Notes under the pieces: generated by a model
The model's database searches: none
What the model saw: only the letters and a program-made list of their open reading frames with translations
Told to the model about the DNA's origin: nothing
In this document: positions 10,094 through 18,172 of the stretch, one piece after another
Numbering within the stretch: the stretch's first letter is position 1
Layout: each line of letters opens with the position of its first letter
Made by a program: the position numbers and the translations under genes
DNA from: Streptomyces sp. HUAS YS2
GTDB lineage: Bacteria; Actinomycetota; Actinomycetes; Streptomycetales; Streptomycetaceae
Direction: 5' to 3'
Length of the DNA stretch: 64,000 nucleotides
NCBI RefSeq assembly: GCF_033343995.1
Contig: NZ_CP137573.1
Span: forward strand, 2,265,001-2,329,000

Positions 10094-11620
10094 TCAGGAG
10101 GTGAGGGAGCGGGCGGATTCGTAGAGGTCGAGGGTGGCCAGGGTGAGGGGGACGAGGGTGAGGAGGGTGGTGCTCTCGGTGAGGTCGGTGAGGCGGGCCC
10201 AGAGGGGGGAGACGCCCCTGGCGGGGACGATCAGGGCGATCGCGGTGATCAGGGCGGCGCCGGCGGCGACGGCGGCGCTCAGCCAGATCGTGCGGATCTC
10301 CGGCTGGTGCGCGGGCAGGTCAAGGGCCAGGCCGAGGATCAGCAGGGCGAGGGCGCCGAGGCCGGCCGCGAGGACGCAGGCGACCTGCGCGGTGTAGCGG
10401 AAGAGGCGGGCGCGCAGCAGCAGCGCCAGGCCGGCGGCGAGGGTGAGGAGGCGGGGCCAGACCGCGTCCGGGCCGCCGGTGAGGCTGAGGACCGCCGCCG
10501 AGCCGGTGACCGTGGCGGCGCAGCCGCCGACGAGGCCGAGCAGCAGTTCGTGGCCGCGGCGGGCCCGGGCGGCGATGCGCTCGGCGTCCACGGGGGCGCC
10601 GTGCGGGTGGGTGGGCGCGCCGGGGTCTCCGTACGGGGGTGTGGCGGCGCGGGGGGACGTGTAGCCGATGGGGAGGCGGGCGAAGCGGGTGGAGAGGGCC
10701 GGGAGGAAGGCGACGAGGCCGATCGCGGCCGGGGCGCAGACCGCCGCCGCCGCGGTGGCGGCGGCGCCGGTGAGGATCACGGCGAAGGAGGCCAGGGTGC
10801 CGGTCGCGGCGAGCAGGACGGCCGCGACGAAGGGGGCGTCCCCGCCCGGCAGCAGCGCCACCAGGACGACGGACGCGACGAGGACGGTCACGCAGCCCAG
10901 CAGGAACTGCAGCCGGCCGGGTCCCTCCCCCGCGTGCGGCGCGACGATCCCCGACCCGGCGATCATCAGCAGCGGCAGCGCGCCGAGCCCGACGGCGACG
11001 GCGGAGCCGCGGTCCTCGTAGACCCGGGCGCGGACGGCGGCGACGGCGGTCAGGAGCACGCCGAGGACGCCCGCGACGATGCCCGGCAGGCCGTGCATGT
11101 CGTGGCGGACCGGCTCGGCGTACCAGAGGACGAGGCCGAGCAGCGCCAGCATCAGCACGCCCGCCCCCAGCCCTGCGGCGCGCAGCAGCTCGCCGTTCCA
11201 CAGCCGGCGGTCGCGGGTGACGGCGGACGCGACGGCGTCGGCGACGTCGTCGAAGACGGCGGGCGGCAGGGACTGCGCGAAGGGACGGAGCGTGAGCAGC
11301 TCGCCGTCGAGGACCCGCTGCTCGGCGAGGGTGCGCGCGCCGTCGAGGACGGTGCCGTCGAGCCGGAACAGGTGGTAGCCGGTCGGGGTGCCCGGGGGCT
11401 GGGGGCGGCCGGTGAGGCGGAGGATCTCCGGGTACACGTCGGCGGCGGCGACGTCCTGCGGGAGCGCGACGTCGATGCGGCAGTCCGGTGCCACCACGGT
11501 GACGCGGCTGAAGCCGGTCGCGGCGGCCGGGCTCCCCGTCGGCGCGGTCCAGTTCCCGGGCGGCGCGGTCGAGCCCCCGGACGGCGCGGTCGAGTTCCCC
11601 GTCGGCGTGGTCCTACTCAC
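10094..11620 (-). CDS. eccD: Type VII secretion integral membrane protein EccD
   Basis: EccD forms most of the membrane core of ESX secretion machines. The 508-residue product has a Thr/Pro/Gly-rich N-terminus of about 35 residues. Next comes a ubiquitin-like (YukD-type) domain, about 36-115 (FSRVTVVAPDCRIDVALPQ ...). About eleven hydrophobic helices follow from residue 140 to the end, broken by a cytoplasmic loop near 315-345 that is Pro/His-rich. That plan is diagnostic for EccD. GTG at 11620 has AGGGGG upstream. It is divergent from eccC across 171 bases and is the last ESX gene on this side, its 3' end facing the rpsO leader. Confidence 0.92.
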   Translation of the reverse strand: MSRTTPTGNSTAPSGGSTAPPGNWTAPTGSPAAATGFSRVTVVAPDCRIDVALPQDVAAADVYPEILRLTGRPQPPGTPTGYHLFRLDGTVLDGARTLAEQRVLDGELLTLRPFAQSLPPAVFDDVADAVASAVTRDRRLWNGELLRAAGLGAGVLMLALLGLVLWYAEPVRHDMHGLPGIVAGVLGVLLTAVAAVRARVYEDRGSAVAVGLGALPLLMIAGSGIVAPHAGEGPGRLQFLLGCVTVLVASVVLVALLPGGDAPFVAAVLLAATGTLASFAVILTGAAATAAAAVCAPAAIGLVAFLPALSTRFARLPIGYTSPRAATPPYGDPGAPTHPHGAPVDAERIAARARRGHELLLGLVGGCAATVTGSAAVLSLTGGPDAVWPRLLTLAAGLALLLRARLFRYTAQVACVLAAGLGALALLILGLALDLPAHQPEIRTIWLSAAVAAGAALITAIALIVPARGVSPLWARLTDLTESTTLLTLVPLTLATLDLYESARSLTS

Positions 11621-11768
11621 GTCTCTGGCCCCCTGGTTCGCGCTGATTCGCGGTCGCGCACGCTGCGCGCGTCACCCTACCGGCCCCTTGCGCGCGGCCC
11701 GGCCAGTAGGATCACCGTCTCGCGCGGTGCGGTGATGTCCGCACACCAGGCACGGGGGACGCACAGGG

Positions 11769-11795
11769 ATGCACGAGGGATTGATGCTCCGGTGA
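11769..11795 (+). CDS. Possible 8-codon leader ORF coupled to eccC
   Basis: An ATG at 11769, preceded by a G-rich stretch, begins MHEGLMLR and ends in TGA at 11793-11795. That stop overlaps the eccC GTG start as GTGA. It could couple translation into eccC. Its length makes chance occurrence quite possible. Confidence 0.25.
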   Translation: MHEGLMLR

Positions 11796-14700
11796 GCCAG
11801 ATCGTCGTCAAACGCCCGCCGAGGGCTCTGCCGCCCGAAATCCCCGGCGGGGAGCTGGTCCTGGAGTCGCCGCCGGAACTCCCGCGCGGCGAACGCGAAT
11901 CGTTGCTGATGCAGCTGCTGCCGATGCTCGGCATGGGCTCGTCGGCGGTCTTCTTCTTCCTGCCGGGCGCCCATCCGTTCATGCGGATCATGGGCGTACT
12001 GATGGTCGCGTCGACGCTCGCGATGGCGGTCGCACAGGTCGTGCGGCACCGCAACGGCGCGAGCGGCGGACCGCTCGCCGAGGCACGGCGGGACTACCTC
12101 GCGTACCTGGCGCGGATCCGCAGGACGGTACGTCTCACCGCACAGCGGCAGCGCGACGCCCAGTTGTATCTGCACCCCGCGCCCGACCACCTGTGGGCGG
12201 TGGTCGCCGAGGGCTCACGGCTCTGGGAACGGCGCGTGGGCGACGCGGACTTCGGGCAGGTACGGATCGGTCTGGGCGCGCAACGGCTCGCGACGCCGCT
12301 GGTCGCCCCGGACACCGCGCCGGTGGACGACCTGGAGCCGCTGTGCGCGGGCGCGATGCGCCAGTTCCTCGCGGTGCACGGCGCGTTGGACGGACTGCCG
12401 GTGGCGGTCGCGCTGCGCTCCTTCTCACGGCTGTCCGTCACGGGCGAGCCGGAGTCGGCGCGGGCGGCGGCGCGGGCGCTGGTGTGCCAGCTGGTGACGC
12501 TGCACTCCCCCGACGACCTGGTGATCGCGGTGGTGGCGGCGCGCGGCGCGGCAGCACGCTGGGACTGGGTCAAGTGGCTGCCGCACGCGCAGGCGCCGGA
12601 CCGCCTCGACGGGGCGGGCACGCGGCGGCTGTTCGGCGACGACCTCGCGGAGGTGGAGGAGGTGCTGCGGTCCGTCGGCCGGCTCGACGGGCGCCCCCGG
12701 TTCGGCCGGGACGCGCAGCCGGTCCTCGACCGCCCGCATGTGGTGGTCGTGCTCGACGGGGCGGTCGTTCCGCAGGAGTCACTCTTCGCGGCCCCGGAGG
12801 GGCTGCAGGGCGTGACCGTGGTGACCCTGGGCGGGATCGGCGAGCCGGCGGCGCGGGGCGCCGGGGCGGCCTCGCCGCTCGGTGGCGCGGCCTCGTGGCT
12901 CGGCGGGCACGCGGTGGAGACCCGCCCCGGCGGGCTCGCGGTGGAGGTGTGGCCGGGCCGGCTGCGCCTCGACTCCGGTGCCGGAGTCGCGTACGAGGGC
13001 GTGCCGGACGGGATCACGCTGCCCGCCGCCGAGGCGCTGGCCCGCCGACTGGCCCCGCTGCGCACCGGCGGCGGGGACGACGACGAACCCCTCCTCGCCG
13101 ACCTCGACTTCACGGAACTCCTGGGCCTCGGCGACGCGGCGGGCGCCGACGTGGCGGCCCGGTCCCGGCGGCCGCGACCGGCGGCGGAGCGGCTGCGGGT
13201 GCCGATCGGCGTCGGCGAGAACGGGCAGCCGGTGATGCTGGACCTGAAGGAGTCGGCGCAGGACGGCATGGGCCCGCACGGCCTGTGCGTCGGCGCGACC
13301 GGCTCGGGCAAGTCGGAGCTGCTGCGCACTCTGGTGCTCGGGCTCGCCGTGACACACCCGTCCGAGACCCTGAACTTCGTCCTCGCGGACTTCAAGGGCG
13401 GTGCGACCTTCGCGGGCATGGCCCGGCTGCCGCACGTCGCCGCCGTCATCACCAACCTCGCCGACGACCTGACGCTGGTCGACCGGATGGGCGACGCGAT
13501 CCGCGGCGAACTCCAGCGGCGGCAGGAACTGCTGCGCGCGGCGGGCAACTACGCCAACATCCACGACTACGAACGCGCCCGGGCGGCGGGCGCCGCGCTG
13601 GAACCGCTGGCCTCGCTGGTGCTCGTGATCGACGAGTTCTCAGAACTGCTCAGCGCCAAGCCCGAGTTCATCGACATGTTCATCCAGATCGGCCGGATCG
13701 GACGCTCGCTGGGCGTCCACCTGTTGCTGGCCTCCCAGCGCGTGGAGGAGGGCCGGCTGCGCGGCCTGGACACGTACCTGTCGTACCGGATCGGACTGCG
13801 GACCTTCTCGACGGCGGAGTCGCGCACGGCGCTCGGCGTCCCCGACGCGTACCACCTGCCGTCGGTGCCGGGGTCGGGCTACCTGAAGTTCGGCACGGAC
13901 GAGATGGTGCGGTTCAAGGCGGCGTACGTGTCGGGGCCGTACGGGGCGGGTTCGCGGAGCGGCGGGGGTACGGTCCCGGAGGGCGCGGGAGCGGTCGCGC
14001 CGGCGCTGTTCACGGCGGGGCCGGTGACGGTGCCGGTCACGGGGCCGGTCACGTACGGGGACCCGAGCGCGAGCGCGTATCTCGGATCCGCGGGAGCACC
14101 GGACGACGTGGACGACGCGTTCGCGGACACCGTCCTCGACGTGCTCGTCCGCGGCCTGGAGGGGCAGGGCGTACCGGCGCATCAGGTCTGGTTGCCGCCG
14201 CTCGACCGCGCGCCGACGCTGGACCAGATGCTGCCGGGCATCGCGCGGACGGAGGACCGTGGCCTGACGGCGACGCGGTACACCCGTCCGGGCGGACTGA
14301 CCGTGCCGCTCGGGCTGATCGACAAGCCCTTCGAGCAGCGCCGCGAGGTGCTGTACCGGGACTTCTCCGGGGCGGCCGGCCACATGCTGGTGGTCGGCGG
14401 CCCGCAGTCCGGCAAGTCGACGCTGATGCGCACGCTGGTCACGTCGTTCGCGCTCACCCACACTCCGCGTGAAGTGCAGTTCTACGCACTGGACTTCGGC
14501 GGTGGCGGGCTGGCGGCGCTCGCGGACCTGCCGCACGTCGGTGGGGTGGCGTCCCGGCTCGACCCGGAGCGGGTACGGCGGACGATCGCCGAGGTGGTGG
14601 GCGTCCTGAACCGGCGCGAGGAGTGCTTCCGCGCCCACGGGATCGACTCGATGGCCACGTACCGGCGGCAGCGTGCCGACGGCACCTCGCTGCCCGACGA

Positions 14701-15865
14701 CTCCTTCGGCGACGTGTTCCTGATCGTCGACGGCTGGGGCGGGTTCAGGAACGAGTACGAGGGCCTGGAGCAGGTCGTCGCCGACCTGGCGGCGCGGGGG
14801 CTCGGGTACGGCGTCCACGTCGTGCTCACGGCCGCGCGCTACATGGAGGTCCGGGCGGGGATCAAGGACCAGCTGCTGAACCGGCTGGAACTGCGGCTCG
14901 GCGACGCGATGGACTCGGAGTTCGACCGCAGGGTGGCGGAGAACGTCCCGGCGGGAGTGCCGGGGCGGGGCCAGGTGCCGGAGAAGCTCCACTTCATGGC
15001 GGCGGTGCCGCGGACGGCGGGCGATCAGGACGAGGTCGGTCCGGCGGAGGCGGCGGCCGCGCTGGTGGCGGCCGTACGGGACGGCTGGTCCGGGCCGGGC
15101 GCGCCGGTCGTACGGCTGCTCCCGCACCGGCTGCCCGCCGACCGACTCCCGAAGGGCTTCGAGTTCCCGGGCCGGGGCATCGCGATCGGCATCGACGAGG
15201 CCGCCCTGGAGCCGGTGTTCGTCGACTTCGACGCCGACCCATTCCTCCTGGTCCTCGGGGACGGCGAGTCGGGGCGTACGAACCTGCTGCGGCTGATCGC
15301 GCAGCGCATCACCGAGCGGTACACCCCCGAGGAGGCGGTGATCGTCCTCGGGGACTACCGGCGCACCCTGCTCGGCGAGGTGCCGGAGAGCCACCTGCTG
15401 GAGTACGCGCCGACCGCGGACGCGATGCGGACGCACATGGAGGCCCTGGCGGGGGTCTTCGAGCGCCGCCGTCCTCCGGCGGACGTCACCCCGCAACAAC
15501 TGCGGGACCGGAGCTGGTGGACCGGCCCGCAGGTGTTCGTCCTCGTCGACGACTACGACCTGGTGGCGACGAGCGCGGGCGGTCCGCCGGCCGGGCTCGC
15601 CGAGTACCTGCCGTTCGCGCGCGACGCGGGCGTCCGCTTCGTCGTCGCGCGCGGCACGGCGGGCGCGTCGCGCGCGCTGTACGAGCCGTTCCTGCAGCGG
15701 ATGACGGAACTCGGCGCGCAGGGCGTGCTGTTGTCCGGCGACCCGTCGGAGGGCGAGCTGCTGGGCGGCGTACGGTCGCGTCCGATGCCGCCGGGCCGGG
15801 GGTTCTTCGTGCCGCGGCGGGGTGGGGCGTCGCTGGTGCAGACGGGCTGGGTCCCGGTGCGTTGA
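11792..15865 (+). CDS. eccC: Type VII secretion ATPase EccC (three-domain FtsK/SpoIIIE type)
   Basis: EccC is the motor of ESX secretion; it recognises the WXG100 substrate pair and hydrolyses ATP. The protein is 1357 residues from GTG at 11792 (VSQIVVKRPPRALPPE); GAGGGA lies about 12 bases upstream. Two transmembrane helices lie at about 40-80. Three FtsK-like ATPase domains follow in one chain. Their P-loops are GATGSGKSELL near residue 503, GGPQSGKSTLM near 868 and the degenerate GDGESGRTNLL near 1156, where Arg replaces the Walker lysine. Mycobacterial ESX-1 splits this protein in two (EccCa/EccCb); here it is fused. The frame stays open far upstream through the antisense of eccD, which is a high-GC artefact. 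Confidence 0.95.
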   Translation: MSQIVVKRPPRALPPEIPGGELVLESPPELPRGERESLLMQLLPMLGMGSSAVFFFLPGAHPFMRIMGVLMVASTLAMAVAQVVRHRNGASGGPLAEARRDYLAYLARIRRTVRLTAQRQRDAQLYLHPAPDHLWAVVAEGSRLWERRVGDADFGQVRIGLGAQRLATPLVAPDTAPVDDLEPLCAGAMRQFLAVHGALDGLPVAVALRSFSRLSVTGEPESARAAARALVCQLVTLHSPDDLVIAVVAARGAAARWDWVKWLPHAQAPDRLDGAGTRRLFGDDLAEVEEVLRSVGRLDGRPRFGRDAQPVLDRPHVVVVLDGAVVPQESLFAAPEGLQGVTVVTLGGIGEPAARGAGAASPLGGAASWLGGHAVETRPGGLAVEVWPGRLRLDSGAGVAYEGVPDGITLPAAEALARRLAPLRTGGGDDDEPLLADLDFTELLGLGDAAGADVAARSRRPRPAAERLRVPIGVGENGQPVMLDLKESAQDGMGPHGLCVGATGSGKSELLRTLVLGLAVTHPSETLNFVLADFKGGATFAGMARLPHVAAVITNLADDLTLVDRMGDAIRGELQRRQELLRAAGNYANIHDYERARAAGAALEPLASLVLVIDEFSELLSAKPEFIDMFIQIGRIGRSLGVHLLLASQRVEEGRLRGLDTYLSYRIGLRTFSTAESRTALGVPDAYHLPSVPGSGYLKFGTDEMVRFKAAYVSGPYGAGSRSGGGTVPEGAGAVAPALFTAGPVTVPVTGPVTYGDPSASAYLGSAGAPDDVDDAFADTVLDVLVRGLEGQGVPAHQVWLPPLDRAPTLDQMLPGIARTEDRGLTATRYTRPGGLTVPLGLIDKPFEQRREVLYRDFSGAAGHMLVVGGPQSGKSTLMRTLVTSFALTHTPREVQFYALDFGGGGLAALADLPHVGGVASRLDPERVRRTIAEVVGVLNRREECFRAHGIDSMATYRRQRADGTSLPDDSFGDVFLIVDGWGGFRNEYEGLEQVVADLAARGLGYGVHVVLTAARYMEVRAGIKDQLLNRLELRLGDAMDSEFDRRVAENVPAGVPGRGQVPEKLHFMAAVPRTAGDQDEVGPAEAAAALVAAVRDGWSGPGAPVVRLLPHRLPADRLPKGFEFPGRGIAIGIDEAALEPVFVDFDADPFLLVLGDGESGRTNLLRLIAQRITERYTPEEAVIVLGDYRRTLLGEVPESHLLEYAPTADAMRTHMEALAGVFERRRPPADVTPQQLRDRSWWTGPQVFVLVDDYDLVATSAGGPPAGLAEYLPFARDAGVRFVVARGTAGASRALYEPFLQRMTELGAQGVLLSGDPSEGELLGGVRSRPMPPGRGFFVPRRGGASLVQTGWVPVR

Positions 15866-15907
15866 AGCGGGATCCTAGAGGTCGGGACCCTCTCAGGGGT
15901 GAGTTCC

Positions 15908-15934
15908 GGGCGACCTCGGCCCACGAGGTCGCCC
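15908..15934 (+). terminator. eccC terminator hairpin
   Basis: A perfect 11-base stem (GGGCGACCTCG / CGAGGTCGCCC) with a five-base loop lies about 43 bases after the eccC stop and before the DUF397 gene. Confidence 0.75.
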
Positions 15935-15991
15935 GCTGCGGATAATCGACGCAGAGCACGGCAACGCCACGCACAAAGGAGACTGCGCCGG

Positions 15992-16225
15992 ATGGGCACC
16001 CAGCAGGAGAAGGACGAGCTGTACGCACTGGACATCAGCGGCGTGGAGTGGCACGGGGCGCCGGGCACGAGCCCGGACGAGGAGCGTGTGGAGATCGCGT
16101 ACCTGCCGGGCGGGGCGGTCGCGATGCGGTCCTCGCTGGACCCGGAGACGGTCCTGCGGTACACGGAGGCGGAGTGGACGGCGTTCGTGCTCGGCGCGAA
16201 GGACGGGGAGTTCGACCTTCGGTAG
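15992..16225 (+). CDS. bldB: DUF397 protein, probable BldB developmental regulator
   Basis: The 77-residue protein begins MGTQQEKDELYALDIS and shows the DUF397 pattern: a tryptophan (GVEWHGAPG), a beta strand VEIAYLPGGAVAMRSS, then RYTEAEWTAFVLGAKDGEFDL. BldB, required for aerial growth and antibiotic production in S. coelicolor, is a DUF397 protein whose gene (SCO5723, from memory) sits next to the esx pair. The same position here is the main reason for the name; other DUF397 proteins exist and a family-level call alone would be safer. AAAGGAG lies about 10 bases upstream of ATG, and a GATAAT box at about 15940 could be its -10. It converges with esxA across a strong shared terminator. Confidence 0.72.
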   Translation: MGTQQEKDELYALDISGVEWHGAPGTSPDEERVEIAYLPGGAVAMRSSLDPETVLRYTEAEWTAFVLGAKDGEFDLR

Positions 16226-16251
16226 GGGGTCGAGGGTAGGGGGAGAGCTTG

Positions 16252-16285
16252 GAGGGGGAGGGGCCCGGGTGGGCCCCTCCCCCTC
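16252..16285. terminator. Bidirectional terminator between bldB and esxA
   Basis: Two perfect 15-base arms (GAGGGGGAGGGGCCC / GGGCCCCTCCCCCTC) with a four-base loop lie midway between two convergent stop codons. On both strands the arms run into T- and C-rich sequence. This is one of the strongest terminators in the window. Confidence 0.88.
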
Positions 16286-16303
16286 TTCCTTCTCGGCCTT
16301 CCC

Positions 16304-16612
16304 TCAGAACGCCTCGGTGAAGAGGCGCGACGCCTTCACGTCCGTGGAGCGGTAACTGTCCTTGCCCTGCTCGACGATCCGGGCCACCGACTCCAGCCGG
16401 GACTTCATGTCCTCCGCGCGCTTCTTGTACCTGCGTTGCAGCAGCTCGTACTCGCGGTGGGCCTCGCCGTCCCAGGTGCCGGTGACGACCCTGAGGGCGG
16501 TGTCCATCTCCTCGATGTCCTGGACGATGTTCCGCGAGACGGCGCGGATGCGGTCGGCCATCACCTGGACGCTGGCGTACTGGACCTTGGTGTTCTGATC
16601 GATGCCGGACAT
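16304..16612 (-). CDS. esxA: WXG100 family ESX substrate EsxA
   Basis: The 102-residue protein folds as two helices around TWDGEAH (W-x-G) near residue 46. It starts MSGIDQNTKVQYASVQ and ends with SYRSTDVKASRLFTEAF. The YRSTD stretch fits the C-terminal YxxxD/E signal that EccC reads on ESX substrates. It forms a heterodimer with EsxB, encoded 19 bases upstream on the same strand. In S. coelicolor the homologous pair is secreted and affects sporulation. The name EsxA for this member follows its position next to bldB. Confidence 0.92.
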   Translation of the reverse strand: MSGIDQNTKVQYASVQVMADRIRAVSRNIVQDIEEMDTALRVVTGTWDGEAHREYELLQRRYKKRAEDMKSRLESVARIVEQGKDSYRSTDVKASRLFTEAF

Positions 16613-16631
16613 GCGTGCGCGCTCCTCGGGG

Positions 16632-16988
16632 TCAGATGCTGTTCAGGGCGGAGTGGGGTGCGGGGCCCGTCGGGGCGCCGGTGTTGGCGGAGGCGAAGGC
16701 GCGGCGGACGTCTTCGTCGTTCGCGTTGCTGAGGTTCTTCGTCTCACCGACGGCGTGGAGGAGTACGCCGAGGAGCCGGCGGATCATGTCGTGGTCCTCG
16801 TTCAGCCGCGTCTGCGCCTGCTTGAACCCGGCGGCCCCGACACCGGTCCAGCCGGCCCCGCAGGTCTCCAGGATGTCGGCGAGCTCCCGGGCCTGACGGG
16901 TCACGGCCTGACCGGTCTCCATGATCTTGTTCTTCGCCTGGACGACGGGATCGTCGGCGAGTCCGAACCCGCCGGTGGGGGTGGTCAT
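16632..16988 (-). CDS. esxB: WXG100 family ESX substrate EsxB
   Basis: This 118-residue partner of EsxA has a central GAGWTGVGA (W-T-G) turn near residue 47 between two amphipathic helices. A polar tail (ANDEDVRRAFASANTGAPTG) follows, which is less ordered and longer than in typical WXG100 proteins. Its ATG overlaps the stop of the upstream mycosin gene by four bases (ATGA), so the mycosin, esxB and esxA are translated from one message. It is expected to leave the cell as a dimer with EsxA through EccBCDE. Confidence 0.92.
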   Translation of the reverse strand: MTTPTGGFGLADDPVVQAKNKIMETGQAVTRQARELADILETCGAGWTGVGAAGFKQAQTRLNEDHDMIRRLLGVLLHAVGETKNLSNANDEDVRRAFASANTGAPTGPAPHSALNSI

Positions 16989-18163
16989 GTGGTGCTCCTG
17001 GGGGTCGGGGGGTGGGCGCGGCGCCGTCGGAGGACGGCGAGAGTGGTGAGGGCGGCGAGGAGGAGGGCGGTGGCGACGACGATGGCGGGCATGCGCCAGG
17101 TCGTTCGGGGCGGGGCCGGAGCGGGCTCCGGGGCGGGCTCCGGGGCGCCGGCGGTTCGCTGTGGTGCCGGGGACGGGGCGGTCGCCTGGGCGGCGGCGAG
17201 CAGGGGGTGGACGTCGGGGTCGCCCGGGTCACCCTTGCCCTCCAGGAGGACCTGGGCGGGGCGGACGGAGCCGTACCCGATGTACCTGCTCGGCACGGGC
17301 CCGTCGTGCCCGGCGGTCTGCAGCATGACGCGCAGCACCTGATTGCCGGTCCAGTCCGGGTGAGCGGACCAGATCAGCGCGGCGGAGGCGGACGCGATGG
17401 CGGTGGCGTGACTCGTCCCGTCGAACGCGCAGTACTTCGTCTTGTCGGCGGAACACCGCCCGGGCATGTCGACGCCGGGGGCGGCGAGGGCGAGGTGGTC
17501 GCCGTGGTTGGAGAAGGAGGCGTGCGTGCCGTCGGGCTCGAGCGCGCCGACGGCGACGACGCCGGGGATGGCGGCGGGGTACTGAGGATCACCGGTGCCG
17601 TCGTTGCCGGCACCGGCGAAGATGAGGGCGCCGCGTTGTAGGGCGTAGTTGACGGCGGCGCGCCATTGGGGGCGGTCGGTAGTGCGGGCGGGGCCGCCCA
17701 TGGAGATGTTGATGATTCGGGCCCCGTGGTCGACGGCGTATCGGATACCTATGGCGGTGGGTCTGACGGTGCCGAAGCCGTGCTTGTCACCCACCTTCAC
17801 CGGCAGGATTGTCGCGCCGGGGGAAATTCCGTTGACCCCCTTCTCGGCTCCGCTACCAGCGATGGCCAAGGACATGTTGGTGCCGTGGCGCTCAGTGTCT
17901 CCGTCGCCTGTACGGCCTGGCCCTTGCCCGTCATAGACGTTGCGGCCGGGGAGGACCTTGCCGCGCAGCTCAGGCACCGTCGAGTCCACTCCGGTGTCGA
18001 GAACGGCAATCGTGATACCCCGTCCTGTGGAAACGCTCCAGAGCTCGTCCGACTGCATCGCGCCGAGGTACCACTGCCTCGTACCCACGCCATCGGCCTG
18101 CACCACAGGTGCTGGAACGATCAGCGCCGCAGCTGCGAGCAACCAACCGAGACAACGCTTCAA
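16985..18163 (-). CDS. mycP: Mycosin, membrane-anchored subtilisin-type protease of the ESX system (first copy)
   Basis: Mycosins are S8 serine proteases on the outer face of the membrane, needed for ESX complex stability. The 392-residue protein has a signal peptide (MKRCLGWLLAAAALIVPAP). Its triad reads VLDTGVD (Asp, near 56), RHGTNMSLAIAG (His, near 92) and GTSHATAIASASAAL (Ser, near 250). A Pro/Ala-rich stretch (PAPQRTAGAPEPAPEP) follows, and a C-terminal anchor with a basic tail (VVATALLLAALTTLAVLRRRR). A second mycosin gene lies 1.7 kb upstream. The first 500 bases of this gene look less GC-rich than its 3' half. Confidence 0.92.
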   Translation of the reverse strand: MKRCLGWLLAAAALIVPAPVVQADGVGTRQWYLGAMQSDELWSVSTGRGITIAVLDTGVDSTVPELRGKVLPGRNVYDGQGPGRTGDGDTERHGTNMSLAIAGSGAEKGVNGISPGATILPVKVGDKHGFGTVRPTAIGIRYAVDHGARIINISMGGPARTTDRPQWRAAVNYALQRGALIFAGAGNDGTGDPQYPAAIPGVVAVGALEPDGTHASFSNHGDHLALAAPGVDMPGRCSADKTKYCAFDGTSHATAIASASAALIWSAHPDWTGNQVLRVMLQTAGHDGPVPSRYIGYGSVRPAQVLLEGKGDPGDPDVHPLLAAAQATAPSPAPQRTAGAPEPAPEPAPAPPRTTWRMPAIVVATALLLAALTTLAVLRRRRAHPPTPRSTT

Positions 18164-18172
18164 GGTGGGCTC

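Noticed and set aside
9968..11791. Upstream extension of eccC to a 1965-codon frame
   Set aside because: The extension runs antisense through eccD with Gly/Arg/Asp-rich nonsense. The GTG at 11792 starts the recognisable EccC N-terminus.
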